A stretch of 64,000 bases of DNA from Aldehydirespirator sp965117015 (GTDB taxonomy: Bacteria; Actinomycetota; Acidimicrobiia; Acidimicrobiales; Aldehydirespiratoraceae), in the NCBI GenBank assembly GCA_965117015.1, contig OZ220747.1, forward strand, positions 186,001-250,000, read 5' to 3'. Shown piece by piece: positions 48,760 through 59,368 of the stretch. The position numbers were made by a program, and so were the translations under genes. The first letter of the stretch is position 1; each line of letters starts with the position of its first letter. The notes under the pieces were generated by a model. It made no database searches. It was given only the letters and a program-made list of their open reading frames with translations, and had not been told where the DNA came from.

Positions 48760-50988
48760 CTAGCCGGAGTCGGCGCGGGGCATGGCCACCACCGCGACGT
48801 TGGCGGTGCAGCGCTCCAGCACCGTCTCGACGGTGTGGCCGAGGAAGGGACGGCCGTCAACGTTGCGCAGCGACGCGCCCAGGACCACGAGGTCTGCCTC
48901 GTGCTCCTCGGCCACCGACACCAGCGTCGACGCCGGCGACGAGCCCTGCTGCACCAGCGTGCGGGCCTCCACACCCATCTCCGCGCCCCGGTCCCGGGCG
49001 GCGTCCATGAGGGCATCGACCACCGGGCGAGCCGCCTCAGGGTGAGCTTCGCCGAGCACGCGGGTCGCCAGCCGGCTGCTGGTCAGCCGCTTGGGCAGCA
49101 TCCGCAGCTCCGGCCACTGCCGTTGCACCACGTGGGTCAGCACCACCTCGGTGCCAAGCTGGCTGCTCACCCCGAAGGCGACTTCCTGGGCGGCCCGGGA
49201 GGACCGGGTGCCTGTGACCGGCACGACGGCGCGGGTGAAGGCACCGGGCAGCGGAGTCTCAAGACCATCGGCCCGCCTCACGATCACCACCGGCAGGGGC
49301 GAGTGCAGCAGCAGTTCGTCGACCATCGGCGAGTACAGCTGGCCCTCGTGGCGGCCGGCCACACCCACGCAGATCGCCCCGTAGCCGAGGCGGGCCTCGG
49401 CCACGATGGCCGACGCCACGACTGCGCCGGCTGCGCTGGGGGCCCGCACCTGGCGATGATCGACCTCCCGCCCGTCGAGCACGCTGCGGACGATCGTGAT
49501 GTCGGGCCACTGGCTCCTGGTTGCGCCGTCGGAGTGGTAGGAGCCGTCACCGAGGCTCTCGGGCGCCACTGAGATCACAGTGGCGGGCACCTGCACCGGC
49601 CAGGCGAAGTGCATGAGCTGCGCGGCCGCGATGGACGCAGGCTCGGCCCGCGAGGCGAGCAGGAGCCGGGACGAGCGCACCACGAGGTTGCGGCTGAGCG
49701 CCTCCTCGCGCTCGAGGCGCTCGCGCTCGGCCGGGGACCCCATCCAGTCCCGCACCGCCAAGCGAAGGCTCACCGCGGCGAACACCGAAGTCACCAGGGG
49801 CACTATCACGATGACGGTGTACGCCGTCTCGCTGAACACGCCCAAGGACAGACCCACTGAGGCGATGACGATCTCCAGGGCGCCCCTGGCGTTGAGACCC
49901 GCCCCCAGGGCCACCGCAGCCCGTTGCGACTGGCCCGCCAGCCGCGCGCCCACGAAGGCGCCCGCGAATTTGGCCACGATGGCCACCACCATCACCACTC
50001 CGGCCCAAGCCAGCGCATCGCCCTCGCCCAGCAGGGAGAGATCGACCCGGAGGCCGGCCATGGCGAAGAACACGGGGGCGAGGAAGGTGTTGGTGAGAGA
50101 TTCGATGTGGTGAACGACCTCGTGCTGCTGGAAGCGTGAGCGGTTGAGGACCACCCCGGCCACGAAGGCTCCGAGCACCGCCTCGATGCCCAACGCCTGA
50201 GTGGCCACACCGAACACCAGCATCGTGATCACCGCAATGCCGAGCGCGCCGTGCAGGTTGGGGCCGTCGCGCCTGACGCGGCGCAGGCTGGCGTCGATGG
50301 CGCGCTGGCCCAGCGTCATCGCCAGGAACAGGAAGGCGGCCAGGCCCAGCACTGTCCGCAAGGTGCCCCCCACCGACACCTCGCCCGCGGTGGCGAAGCC
50401 CGCGAAGACGGCGAGCATCACCCAGCCGACCACGTCGTTGGCCATGCCCGCGGCCACCGTGATCTGACCGAAGTCGCGCCTCATCAGCCCCAGCTCCGAG
50501 AGGATCCGCGCGATGACGGCCAGCGCCGACACCGACAGCGCCGAGGCCACGAACAGCGCGAACACGGTGCGGTCGGCGCCACCGCCGATGAAGTCGCTGG
50601 GCAGCAGCAGTCCGGTCACCAGACCTCCGGCAAGGGGCACGACGAGGCTGAAGCCGGTCACCAGCGCGGCGGCGCGGCCCAGGCGTCGTATCAGGGCCAG
50701 GTCTGTCTCGAACCCGGCTGTCACCAGCAGCAGCGCCACCCCCAGCCAGGTCACCGCGAACAGCGCTCCCGAGGAGATCTCCTCGTGAGGGATGAACCAC
50801 TCGAACCCGCTGGGCCAGACCGCTCCGAACACCGAGGGCCCGAGGATCACCCCCGCGGCCAACTGGCCGATCACCGATGGCAGCCCGACCCGGCGCACGG
50901 CGTAGCCCGCTGCCCGTGCGGCCACCACGAGCACCAGCAGCTGGGTCCAGAAGACGAGCAGGGCGTGCTCGTCGAGGGGCGTCAGCAT
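48760..50988 (-). CDS. CPA2-type cation:proton antiporter fused to two universal stress protein domains
   Basis: 742 residues. The first 400 contain about 12 helices of the Kef/NapA type with VGLPSVIGQLAAGVILGPSV, the unwound-helix segment GMANDVVGW and GAGLNARGALEIV. Residues about 430-570 and 585-735 are two UspA-like domains, the second ending VVLGASLRNVDG...FLGHTVETVLE, the nucleotide-binding glycine/serine pattern. The soluble part probably senses ATP or another nucleotide and gates the antiporter. The transported ion is unknown. The ATG lies 7 bases inside the end of xthA, so the two are coupled. Confidence 0.9.
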   Translation of the reverse strand: MLTPLDEHALLVFWTQLLVLVVAARAAGYAVRRVGLPSVIGQLAAGVILGPSVFGAVWPSGFEWFIPHEEISSGALFAVTWLGVALLLVTAGFETDLALIRRLGRAAALVTGFSLVVPLAGGLVTGLLLPSDFIGGGADRTVFALFVASALSVSALAVIARILSELGLMRRDFGQITVAAGMANDVVGWVMLAVFAGFATAGEVSVGGTLRTVLGLAAFLFLAMTLGQRAIDASLRRVRRDGPNLHGALGIAVITMLVFGVATQALGIEAVLGAFVAGVVLNRSRFQQHEVVHHIESLTNTFLAPVFFAMAGLRVDLSLLGEGDALAWAGVVMVVAIVAKFAGAFVGARLAGQSQRAAVALGAGLNARGALEIVIASVGLSLGVFSETAYTVIVIVPLVTSVFAAVSLRLAVRDWMGSPAERERLEREEALSRNLVVRSSRLLLASRAEPASIAAAQLMHFAWPVQVPATVISVAPESLGDGSYHSDGATRSQWPDITIVRSVLDGREVDHRQVRAPSAAGAVVASAIVAEARLGYGAICVGVAGRHEGQLYSPMVDELLLHSPLPVVIVRRADGLETPLPGAFTRAVVPVTGTRSSRAAQEVAFGVSSQLGTEVVLTHVVQRQWPELRMLPKRLTSSRLATRVLGEAHPEAARPVVDALMDAARDRGAEMGVEARTLVQQGSSPASTLVSVAEEHEADLVVLGASLRNVDGRPFLGHTVETVLERCTANVAVVAMPRADSG

Positions 50989-51785
50989 GGTCCTGCCAGG
51001 ACGCTGTCGTCCAAATCGACCAGGAGGGGTGCGTGGTCGCTAGGAGGGTCGTCCTTGGGGCCCTTGCGCTCATTGCGGTCGATGAGCACGAAGCTGGCCG
51101 CGCCGGCGACTGGCCGGCTGGCCAGCGCGAGGTCGATGCGCATGCCCTTGCGCTTGTGGAAGTCGCCTCGCCGGTAGTCCCACCAGGTGAACAGCCCGCC
51201 GTCATCGTGATGCTCGCGGAACACATCGACCAGGCCCCATTCGAGCAGGCCAGTGAGCCTCTCCCGCTCCGGCGCGCTGGTGTGGGTGGAATCGGTGAAG
51301 GCGGCCGGGTCGTACACGTCCCTGTCATCGGGGGCGATGTTGAAGTCACCGCACACCAGGACGGGGCGACCGGGATCGGCGTGAGCGTCGAGGGAGGCTC
51401 TCAGCCGGCGCATCCAGTCGAGCTTGAAGTGGTAGTGGTCATGGCCGATGGCCCGACCGTTGGGCACGTAGCACGACGCCACCCGCACTCCTGCGCATGT
51501 GGCCCAAGCCAGGCGAGAGTCGGGGTCGGGCTCGATGCCGTCCCCGAACCCGGCCACGGGATCGGCAAGCCCCACCCTGCTCAGCACCGCTACGCCGTTC
51601 CAGCGACCCTCGCCGTTGTGGAAGCAGTCGTAGCCCAGCGACTGGAAGGCCAGCGCGGGGAAGGCGTCGTCGGCGAGTTTGGTCTCCTGCAGGCACACCA
51701 CATCCGGCGAGAAGGACTCGATCCAGCGCTGCACCCGGCCGAGGCGCGCCTTCAGGGAGTTCACGTTCCAGGTGACGACCCGCAC
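50982..51785 (-). CDS. xthA: Exodeoxyribonuclease III / AP endonuclease
   Basis: 267 residues. VVTWNVNSLKARL, QETKLADDAFP, SCYVPNGR, VCGDFNIAPDDRDVYDP and the final PSDHAPLLVDL contain all catalytic residues of the ExoIII family. It cuts at abasic sites and removes 3' blocks. Start is GTG 51785, six bases after TAGGGT. Not to be confused with the MutM-like protein, which may no longer feed this pathway. Confidence 0.95.
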   Translation of the reverse strand: MRVVTWNVNSLKARLGRVQRWIESFSPDVVCLQETKLADDAFPALAFQSLGYDCFHNGEGRWNGVAVLSRVGLADPVAGFGDGIEPDPDSRLAWATCAGVRVASCYVPNGRAIGHDHYHFKLDWMRRLRASLDAHADPGRPVLVCGDFNIAPDDRDVYDPAAFTDSTHTSAPERERLTGLLEWGLVDVFREHHDDGGLFTWWDYRRGDFHKRKGMRIDLALASRPVAGAASFVLIDRNERKGPKDDPPSDHAPLLVDLDDSVLAGPC

Positions 51786-51791
51786 GGGCCG

Positions 51792-51797
51792 ACCCTA
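51792..51797 (-). promoter_or_regulatory. -10 box of xthA
   Basis: TAGGGT, six bases before GTG 51785; leaderless. Confidence 0.5.
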
Positions 51798-51819
51798 TCC
51801 GGGCCGGAAAGTAGGAAAC

Positions 51820-51825
51820 TAGGAT
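51820..51825 (+). promoter_or_regulatory. -10 box of kgd
   Basis: TAGGAT, seven bases before ATG 51833; leaderless. The xthA and kgd boxes lie within a 47-base divergent gap. Confidence 0.5.
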
Positions 51826-51832
51826 CGCGGCC

Positions 51833-54800
51833 ATGAACGACCGGATCCGCTCCGATGCGAGCGACTCTCTGGGCGCCAACGCCTGGGTCATCGACGAGAT
51901 GCGCGACCTGTGGGCCTCCGATCCGGCCTCGGTGGACGAAGCCTGGCGCGCCCTGTTCGAGGGCGAGACGGCAGATACTCCGATCACCTCGGCCCCTCCA
52001 CCGGCATCGACGGCCGCTCGCACCACCATCGATACCACGGCCACGGATGTGACTGAGCCTCAGGTCGACTCCGCCGGTATGTCGGTGCCGCTCGCAGGCG
52101 AGCCACCGGCGCCGCCCGCACCGAAGGAGGCGAAGAAGGAGCCCGCGGAGGACGAGCCGATCGGGGAGCCGATCAGAGGTGTGGGAGCCCGCATCGTCTC
52201 CAACATGGAGGCCAGCCTGGCCGTGCCCACCGCCACGAGCTTCCGCGACGTCCCGGCCAAGCTCCTGGAGGTCAACCGCAAGATCATCAACGGCCACCTC
52301 AGCCGCAAGATGGTCCGGAAGGTGTCGTTCACGCACCTGATCGGCTACGCGGTGGTGCGAGCCATCTCCGAGACGGTCCCGGCCATGAACAACATCTACG
52401 CCACCGACGCGGCAGGCAAGCCGAGGATCGTGCGGCCCGAACACATCGGTCTCGGGATCGCGGTCGACATCGCCCGCGACGACGGCACGCGGTCTCTGAT
52501 GGTGCCGTGCATCCGCGACGCCGACACCCTCGACTTCGCCACCTTCGTGGAGCGATACGACGAGCAGATCGCCAAGATCCGCGAGAACCGGCTCAGTGCC
52601 GACGACATGCGGGGCGTGACCGTCACCATCACCAACCCCGGCACCATCGGCACCCAGCAGTCGGTGCCCAGGCTGATGACGGGACAGGGAACGATCGTGG
52701 GCGTCGGGGCTCTTGCCTTCCCGACCGAGTACGAGGCGGCCGACCCGTCCCTGCTGGCAGACCTGGGGGTGAGCAAGCTGGTGACGATCAGCAGCACGTA
52801 CGACCACCGGGTCATCCAGGGCGCCGAGTCGGGGCTGTTCCTGCAGCGGGTGCACGACCTGCTGCTGGGCACCGACGACTTCTACCGCCAGGCCTTCCGG
52901 TCGCTGCACATCCCGTACGAGGCAGTGAAATGGCGGCGCGACTTCAACCCCGTGGACCGCGAGGCGGCCATGCTCGAGAAGCAGGCCAAGGTCAACCAGC
53001 TCATCAACCAGTACAGGGTGCGGGGTCACCTGATCGCCGACCTCAACCCACTGCGCGACGAGGCGCCGGTGATGCACTCCGAACTCGACCCGGCCACCTA
53101 CGGGCTCACCATCTGGGACCTGGACCGCGAGTTCCTGACCGGCAGCGAGACGGGCATCTACGCCACCGTGGGCCCGGACCGCCGGATGAAGCTCGGCGAC
53201 CTGCTAGGCGTGCTGCGCGACGCCTACTGCCGCACCGTCGGCGTGGAGTACATGCACATCCAGGAGCCCGAGGAGAAGCGGTGGGTCCAGGAGCAGATCG
53301 AGGGCGCCGACGCCGCGCTCAAGTCCGAGGACCAGCACCGCATCCTCAGCCAGCTGAACGCGGCTGAGGCCCTCAGCAACTTCCTGGGCACCAAGTACGT
53401 CGGCCAGAAGCGCTTCGGCCTGGAGGGCGCCGAGTCGACCATCCCGCTGCTGGACGCCCTGCTGACGTGCGCGGCGGACACGCCCCTGGCGGAGGTGGTG
53501 ATGGGCATGGCCCACCGGGGGCGGCTGAACGTGCTCGTCAACCTGGTGGGCAAGACCTACCACGAACTGTTCAAGGAATTCGAGGGAGCCATCACCGAGG
53601 ACCAGATCCAGGGCAGCGGCGATGTGAAGTACCACCTCGGCCAGATCGGTGCCTACACAAGCCCGTCGGGCAAGCACCTGCTGGTGGAGCTGGCGGCCAA
53701 CCCGTCGCATCTCGAGGCCGTCGACCCGGTGGTGGTGGGCATGGCCCGGGCCCGCATGGACAACATCCCGCCCGACAGCGACTACGGCCCCTACCCGGTC
53801 ATGCCGCTGCTGATCCACGGCGACGCCGCCTTCGCGGGCCAGGGCGTGGTGGCCGAGACCTTCAACCTGAGCCTCATCCGGGGGTACCGCGTGGGCGGGA
53901 CCATCCACCTGGTGATCAACAACCAGCTCGGGTTCACCACCACGCCCGACGCGGCCCGCTCCACCCAGTACTCCACCGACGTGGCCAAGATGGTCGGCGC
54001 GCCGATCTTCCACGTCAACGGCGACGACCCCGAGGCCTGCGTGCGGGCGGCCCGCCTGGCCTTCGCCTACCGCCAGCGGTTCAACAAGGACGCCGTGATC
54101 GACATGATCTGCTACCGGCGCCACGGGCACAACGAGGGCGACGACCCCAGCTACACGCTGCCGGAGATGTACCGCCGCATCAACGCCAAGCCGACGGTGC
54201 GCACCCAGTACCGGGAGTCGCTGCTGAAGCGGGGCGACATAAGCGCCGAGGATGCCGACGCCTCCCTGGCCGAGTTTCGCGACCAGCTCCAGGCCGCCCT
54301 GGACGAGACCCGCGACGCCGCGCCCGGCCACAACATCCGCGCCCGGCGCCCGCCCGAGCCGATGGGGGTGATGCCCCACGTCCGCACCGCCATCGATTCG
54401 GTGACCGTCGAACGGATCTACGAGGCTCTCAACACCGTGCCCGACGGTTTCACCGTGCACCCGAAGCTGGCCCGACAGTTCGAGCAGCGCAACAAGATGT
54501 TCCGCAGCGGCGAGTTCGACTGGGGCGTGGGCGAGGCGATGGCCTTCGGATCGCTGCTCATGGAGGGCACACCCGTCCGGCTCAGCGGCCAGGACAGCCG
54601 CCGGGGGACCTTCTCGCACCGGCACTCCACCCTGGTGGACTACGTGACCAGCGACGAGTACGTGCCCCTGTCGACCCTGTGCGCTCGCGAGGCCGACCTG
54701 TGGATCTACGACTCCCTGCTGTCGGAGTACGCCGCGCTGGGCTTCGAGTACGGCTACGCGGTGGCCAAGCCGGAGGCGCTGGTCATGTGGGAAGCCCAGT

Positions 54801-55552
54801 TCGGCGACTTCGCCAACGGGGCCCAGATCATCATCGACCAGTTCATCGTGGCCGCCGAGGACAAGTGGGACCAGCACTGCGGGATCGTGCTGCTGCTGCC
54901 CCACGGCATGGAGGGCCAGGGCCCGGAGCACTCGTCGGCCCGCATCGAGCGGTTCCTGACGCTGGCCGCTGAGGACAACATGCACGTGTGCCAGCCCACC
55001 ACCGCGGGGCAGTACTTCCATCTGCTGCGGCGCCAGATGATCCACCGCGTCCGCAAGCCCATGATCCTGTTCACGCCCAAGTCTCTGCTGCGGGCCAAGG
55101 CCGCCCGCTCGAAGGTGGCCGACCTGTCGTCGGGCACCTTCGAGGAAGTGCTCGGCGACCCCGGGGCCGAGGCCGGGACCGTCGACGCGGATGCGGTCAC
55201 GAGGGTGGTCTTCTGCAGCGGCAAGGTGGCCTACCCGGCACTGGAGCTGCGCGACGAGCACCAGGCGCCACTGGCCGTGTGCCGGGTCGAGCAGCTGTTC
55301 CCGTGGCCGTTCGGGGCGGTCGACTACGAACTTCGCCGGTATCCCAACGCCTCCGAGATCGTCTGGCTGCAGGAGGAGCCCGAGAACATGGGCGCCTGGA
55401 ACGGGATCAAGGGGCGCCTCTACGAGGCCCACGGCGACGACTACGAGATCCGGAGGGTGAGCCGCCCCGAGTCGGGAAGCCCTGCGGGCGGAAGCCCCAC
55501 CGTGCACGGCCAGGAACAGCAGGACCTGCTCGACGCGGCCGTGCTGGCTTGA
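51833..55552 (+). CDS. kgd: Multifunctional 2-oxoglutarate metabolism enzyme (fused E2-E1)
   Basis: 1239 residues, the length of mycobacterial Kgd (about 1230). A short N-terminal SucA-type segment (residues 14-45) and a Pro/Ala/Glu linker are followed by an E2-like acyltransferase domain (about 115-350, with TNPGTIGTQQSVPRLM and STYDHRVIQGAESG) and the E1 thiamine-diphosphate domain (about 385-1235) with MAHRGRLNVLVN, HGDAAFAGQGVVAET and INNQLGFTT. In actinobacteria it works as the E1 and E2 parts of oxoglutarate dehydrogenase and as a decarboxylase, regulated by GarA. It uses thiamine diphosphate, which the transporter at 38454-42365 helps to supply. Confidence 0.96.
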   Translation: MNDRIRSDASDSLGANAWVIDEMRDLWASDPASVDEAWRALFEGETADTPITSAPPPASTAARTTIDTTATDVTEPQVDSAGMSVPLAGEPPAPPAPKEAKKEPAEDEPIGEPIRGVGARIVSNMEASLAVPTATSFRDVPAKLLEVNRKIINGHLSRKMVRKVSFTHLIGYAVVRAISETVPAMNNIYATDAAGKPRIVRPEHIGLGIAVDIARDDGTRSLMVPCIRDADTLDFATFVERYDEQIAKIRENRLSADDMRGVTVTITNPGTIGTQQSVPRLMTGQGTIVGVGALAFPTEYEAADPSLLADLGVSKLVTISSTYDHRVIQGAESGLFLQRVHDLLLGTDDFYRQAFRSLHIPYEAVKWRRDFNPVDREAAMLEKQAKVNQLINQYRVRGHLIADLNPLRDEAPVMHSELDPATYGLTIWDLDREFLTGSETGIYATVGPDRRMKLGDLLGVLRDAYCRTVGVEYMHIQEPEEKRWVQEQIEGADAALKSEDQHRILSQLNAAEALSNFLGTKYVGQKRFGLEGAESTIPLLDALLTCAADTPLAEVVMGMAHRGRLNVLVNLVGKTYHELFKEFEGAITEDQIQGSGDVKYHLGQIGAYTSPSGKHLLVELAANPSHLEAVDPVVVGMARARMDNIPPDSDYGPYPVMPLLIHGDAAFAGQGVVAETFNLSLIRGYRVGGTIHLVINNQLGFTTTPDAARSTQYSTDVAKMVGAPIFHVNGDDPEACVRAARLAFAYRQRFNKDAVIDMICYRRHGHNEGDDPSYTLPEMYRRINAKPTVRTQYRESLLKRGDISAEDADASLAEFRDQLQAALDETRDAAPGHNIRARRPPEPMGVMPHVRTAIDSVTVERIYEALNTVPDGFTVHPKLARQFEQRNKMFRSGEFDWGVGEAMAFGSLLMEGTPVRLSGQDSRRGTFSHRHSTLVDYVTSDEYVPLSTLCAREADLWIYDSLLSEYAALGFEYGYAVAKPEALVMWEAQFGDFANGAQIIIDQFIVAAEDKWDQHCGIVLLLPHGMEGQGPEHSSARIERFLTLAAEDNMHVCQPTTAGQYFHLLRRQMIHRVRKPMILFTPKSLLRAKAARSKVADLSSGTFEEVLGDPGAEAGTVDADAVTRVVFCSGKVAYPALELRDEHQAPLAVCRVEQLFPWPFGAVDYELRRYPNASEIVWLQEEPENMGAWNGIKGRLYEAHGDDYEIRRVSRPESGSPAGGSPTVHGQEQQDLLDAAVLA

Positions 55553-56304
55553 CACCCGTTACCGACGATCATCGCCTAGCGGCGCAGCTCGCCCACCGTG
55601 CGGGCGAGCTGCTGGTCGAGTTGAGGGAGAGGCTGGTCGACGAGGAGGCCCCTGCCGCCGTGCTGAGAGCCGAGGGCGACCGCCGGGCCCACGAGTTGCT
55701 GGTCTCCGAGTTGGCTGCGACCCGCCCCGCCGACGCGGTGCTCTCCGAGGAGGGCGCCGACGACGCGAGCCGGATCGGTGCTGAACGCGTGTGGGTGATC
55801 GACCCGCTTGACGGCACCCGTGAGTTCTCCGAGCCGCCCCGTACCGACTGGGCCGTTCATGTGGCCCTGGTCGTCGAAGAGCGCCCGGTCGCGGGAGCCG
55901 TGGCCCTGCCCGGGCTGGGGGTGACCCTCTCGACGGCCGAGCCTCCCCCGCTGCCCCCGCAACGTGACGGGCCGCCCCGGCTGGTCGTGTCGCGCTCACG
56001 GCCCCCGGAGCAGGCCGACGCGGTGGCCGCCGCGCTCGGTGCCGACGTCGTACCGCTGGGATCGGCCGGTGCCAAGGCGATGGCCGTGGTTCGGGGCACC
56101 GCCGACGTCTACGTCCATGCCGGCGGCCAGTACGAATGGGACTCGTGTGCCCCGGCGGCCGTGGCGAAGGCAGCAGGCTGCTTCGTCAGCCGGCTCGACG
56201 GTTCCCGACTCCGCTACAACCAGCCCGACGTCTACCTCCCGGACCTGGTGGTCTGCCGCCCCGAACTGGCCGGCCCGGTACTCACCGCCCTGACGACCGC
56301 ATGA
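55549..56304 (+). CDS. cysQ: 3'(2'),5'-bisphosphate nucleotidase CysQ / inositol phosphatase family
   Basis: 251 residues from TTG 55549, whose TTGA overlaps the kgd stop. Metal-binding motifs are complete: SEEGADD (about 66), the WVIDPLDGTREF segment (about 82-93) and WDSCAPAAV (about 196). CysQ removes the 3' phosphate of PAP made during sulfate assimilation; some members act on inositol phosphates or fructose bisphosphate. The nearby sulfatase gene is suggestive but not adjacent. No stronger start was seen. Confidence 0.8.
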   Translation: MTPVTDDHRLAAQLAHRAGELLVELRERLVDEEAPAAVLRAEGDRRAHELLVSELAATRPADAVLSEEGADDASRIGAERVWVIDPLDGTREFSEPPRTDWAVHVALVVEERPVAGAVALPGLGVTLSTAEPPPLPPQRDGPPRLVVSRSRPPEQADAVAAALGADVVPLGSAGAKAMAVVRGTADVYVHAGGQYEWDSCAPAAVAKAAGCFVSRLDGSRLRYNQPDVYLPDLVVCRPELAGPVLTALTTA

Positions 56305-56342
56305 GCAGTGACCGGCCCCTCAATGGTGCCCAGCCGCGCTGG

Positions 56343-56348
56343 TAGGGT
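56343..56348 (+). promoter_or_regulatory. -10 box of the SDR gene at 56355
   Basis: TAGGGT, six bases before ATG 56355; it decides the start against the GTG at 56352. Confidence 0.5.
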
Positions 56349-56354
56349 CGCGTG

Positions 56355-57130
<776 letters not shown>

Positions 57131-57134
<4 letters not shown>

Positions 57135-58138
57135 GCGATCCGGTCGAGCATGTCGGGCCGGACCTCGTTGATGGCCGGCTCGTCCGCGAGATAGCGCCTC
57201 ACCTCCTCGACGACCAACTCCCCCATGCGGTGGCAGTTCTCGATGCAGCCCGCGATGTGAGGGGTGACCACCACGTTGTCAAGGCTACGCAAGGGGCTGT
57301 CGGGTGCCGGGGGCTCCGGATCGGTCACGTCGAGGAAGGCGAAGATCCGTCCGGTGGCCAGCTCGTCGACGAGGGCCCCCTCATCGATGATGCTGCCCCG
57401 GGCGGTGTTGATCAGCACCGCGCCGTCGCCCAGTCGGCCCAGTAGTTCGGCACCGACCATGTGCCTGGTCTCGTCGTTGGCCGGAGCGTGGATCGACACC
57501 ACATCGCAGCGATCCATCAGCTCCGCCAACTCGACCCTCTCCACTCCGAGCCGCCGGGCCTCGTCGTCGCCGAGGTACGGGTCGGCCACCAGGATGGTCG
57601 TCTCGAAGCCGGCCAACAGCTCGATCACGTGACGGCCGACGTTGCCGACACCGATCAGGCCAACCGTCGATCGGCTGAGCTCCCGGGCGTCCCAGCGATC
57701 CCAGACTCCACTGTCGCGCCAGCCGCCGTCGCGCACGTGGTTTCCCAGGGGCCAGATCCGTTTGCGGCCCACGATCATCAGGCCCAACGTGGTCTCGGCC
57801 ACGTCCCGGGCCAGCGCAACCGAGGCGCTGGTGACCCTCATGCCGCGCTCCCACACGGCGGCGGATACGAAGCGCTTGACGCTGCCGCCCAGGTGGGCCA
57901 GATGCCCGAGGCGGGGCGCGGCCGCCACGACCTCGGCGTCCAGCGGGGCCACTCCCCAGCTGGTGATGCAGGCATCTGCCTCGCCGAGGGTGGCCAGCAG
58001 GTCCTGCTTGCCGGCCGGTTCGTCGCCCGGATGGTGCACGACTTCTGCGGCGTGAGCCAGATCGGCCAGAGCGGCATCGCTGAACATCCGCCGGTAGTTG
58101 GATTGTCCGATGGTGATGGCGACAACTGGCCTAGTCAC
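57131..58138 (-). CDS. D-isomer-specific 2-hydroxyacid dehydrogenase
   Basis: 335 residues from GTG 58138, which overlaps the kinase stop in GTGA. NAD site GLIGVGNVGRHV, catalytic Arg in LINTARGSIIDEGAL, Glu in DVTDPEPPAPDSPL and His in VTPHIAGCIENCHRM. It reduces or oxidises a 2-hydroxy acid; the family includes phosphoglycerate and glyoxylate reductases. Last gene of the aldolase-kinase-dehydrogenase operon. Confidence 0.9.
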
Positions 58139-59364
58139 GGCGCTCCCTCGTGAGGCGCCCACCCTAGAGCTGCCGCGGCCAGCCGGGCTGCACCGAGGGC
58201 CGGCCAGGCGGCTTCAGGTCGGGTGATCACGGGCCGGCCGATGCTGTTGGCGATCACGTCGGCCAACTCCCCGAACCGGGTCCCGCCCCCCACCATGGTC
58301 AGCTCGTCACCACCGGCAGCGAACTCGCCGGCCCCCTCGAGAGCTTGGCGCACCCTCTCTCCACAGGTAGCGAAGGCGTCCTGGATCCTGGTCGGCGGGG
58401 TCTCGGCCAGCATCGCGCCAAGCCCGCCCAGGTTCTCGGATGCAGTCCACACGCCATCCAGCACGTGGGGGCTGAGGTTCAGCGAGCGTGGCAGGGAGGC
58501 GACATCGGCCCGGTCGGTGACCACCGTCAGCACCCACGCGGTGCCGGCCGACAAGAACAGGTCGCCGGGATCCACGACATCGAGACCCAGCGCGGCGCAG
58601 GCCTGGTCATGGCCGCCGATCACCACCGGTATGCCCGCATCCAAACCCAGTGCGGCCGCAGCCTCGCCTGCCAGCTCGCCTGCGGTGCTGCCCGACTCAC
58701 GGATCGGTGACAGCTGGCCAGCATCAATGCCGGCCAGGCTGCACAAGTCGTCGCTCCACGTCCGGGTGGTGACATCCATCAGCTGCATGCCCGCTGCATT
58801 GGACGGGTTGGTGGCCCACTGCCCGGTGAGCCGGAACACGAGATAGTCGTCCACCGAGGCCCACCTCCACACGGGAGCCGGATCGGCTCCGGGCTGGCGA
58901 GAGCCTGGAGCCTGCAGCCCGACGATGGTTGAAAGCCCGACCCCGGGCGTGGGCATCCAGCCGCTGACGGCGCGGATTCTCGCCGCCACGCCGTCGGACC
59001 AGTTCTCCGGCACGGACCGGAATCTGGTGTCCATCCAGGTGATGGCCCGCTCGGCACGACCCTCGACCGTCACCGGAATCACAGAACCGCTCTGAGCGGC
59101 CACAGCCAGAGCCGCCACACCGACACCTGATCCGAGCCCTTCGACGGCCCGCCGGCCGGCATCGGTGACGGCCCGCCAGATCTCGGCCGGATCCTGCTCG
59201 CGGCCGCCGTCACGGGTCGAGCGAACGGCGATGGGATCCGACCCACCGGTCGCCAGGATCTCACCCTCCCGGTCGACAACTACCGCCTTGGCCGACGTGG
59301 TCCCCGCATCCAGCCCCAACACGACATGGTCGCCGCTGGCTTGATCGACCCCGGTTCTTCTCAC
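58135..59364 (-). CDS. FGGY-family carbohydrate kinase
   Basis: 409 residues from GTG 59364, four bases after the aldolase stop and ten after AAGGA. N-terminal ATPase lobe: VVLGLDAGTTSAKAVVVD; second lobe: VIGGHDQACAALG, LSAGTAWV and MVGGGTRFGELADVIANS. The family includes xylulokinase, gluconokinase and LsrK; I cannot tell the sugar. Coupled to an LsrF-like aldolase and a 2-hydroxyacid dehydrogenase. Confidence 0.88.
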   Translation of the reverse strand: MRRTGVDQASGDHVVLGLDAGTTSAKAVVVDREGEILATGGSDPIAVRSTRDGGREQDPAEIWRAVTDAGRRAVEGLGSGVGVAALAVAAQSGSVIPVTVEGRAERAITWMDTRFRSVPENWSDGVAARIRAVSGWMPTPGVGLSTIVGLQAPGSRQPGADPAPVWRWASVDDYLVFRLTGQWATNPSNAAGMQLMDVTTRTWSDDLCSLAGIDAGQLSPIRESGSTAGELAGEAAAALGLDAGIPVVIGGHDQACAALGLDVVDPGDLFLSAGTAWVLTVVTDRADVASLPRSLNLSPHVLDGVWTASENLGGLGAMLAETPPTRIQDAFATCGERVRQALEGAGEFAAGGDELTMVGGGTRFGELADVIANSIGRPVITRPEAAWPALGAARLAAAALGWAPHEGAP

Positions 59365-59368
59365 CGGG

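Noticed and set aside
53204..55555. A minus-strand frame of nearly 800 codons opposite kgd
   Set aside because: Same reason: kgd has clear catalytic motifs over the whole length and the antisense frame shows none.
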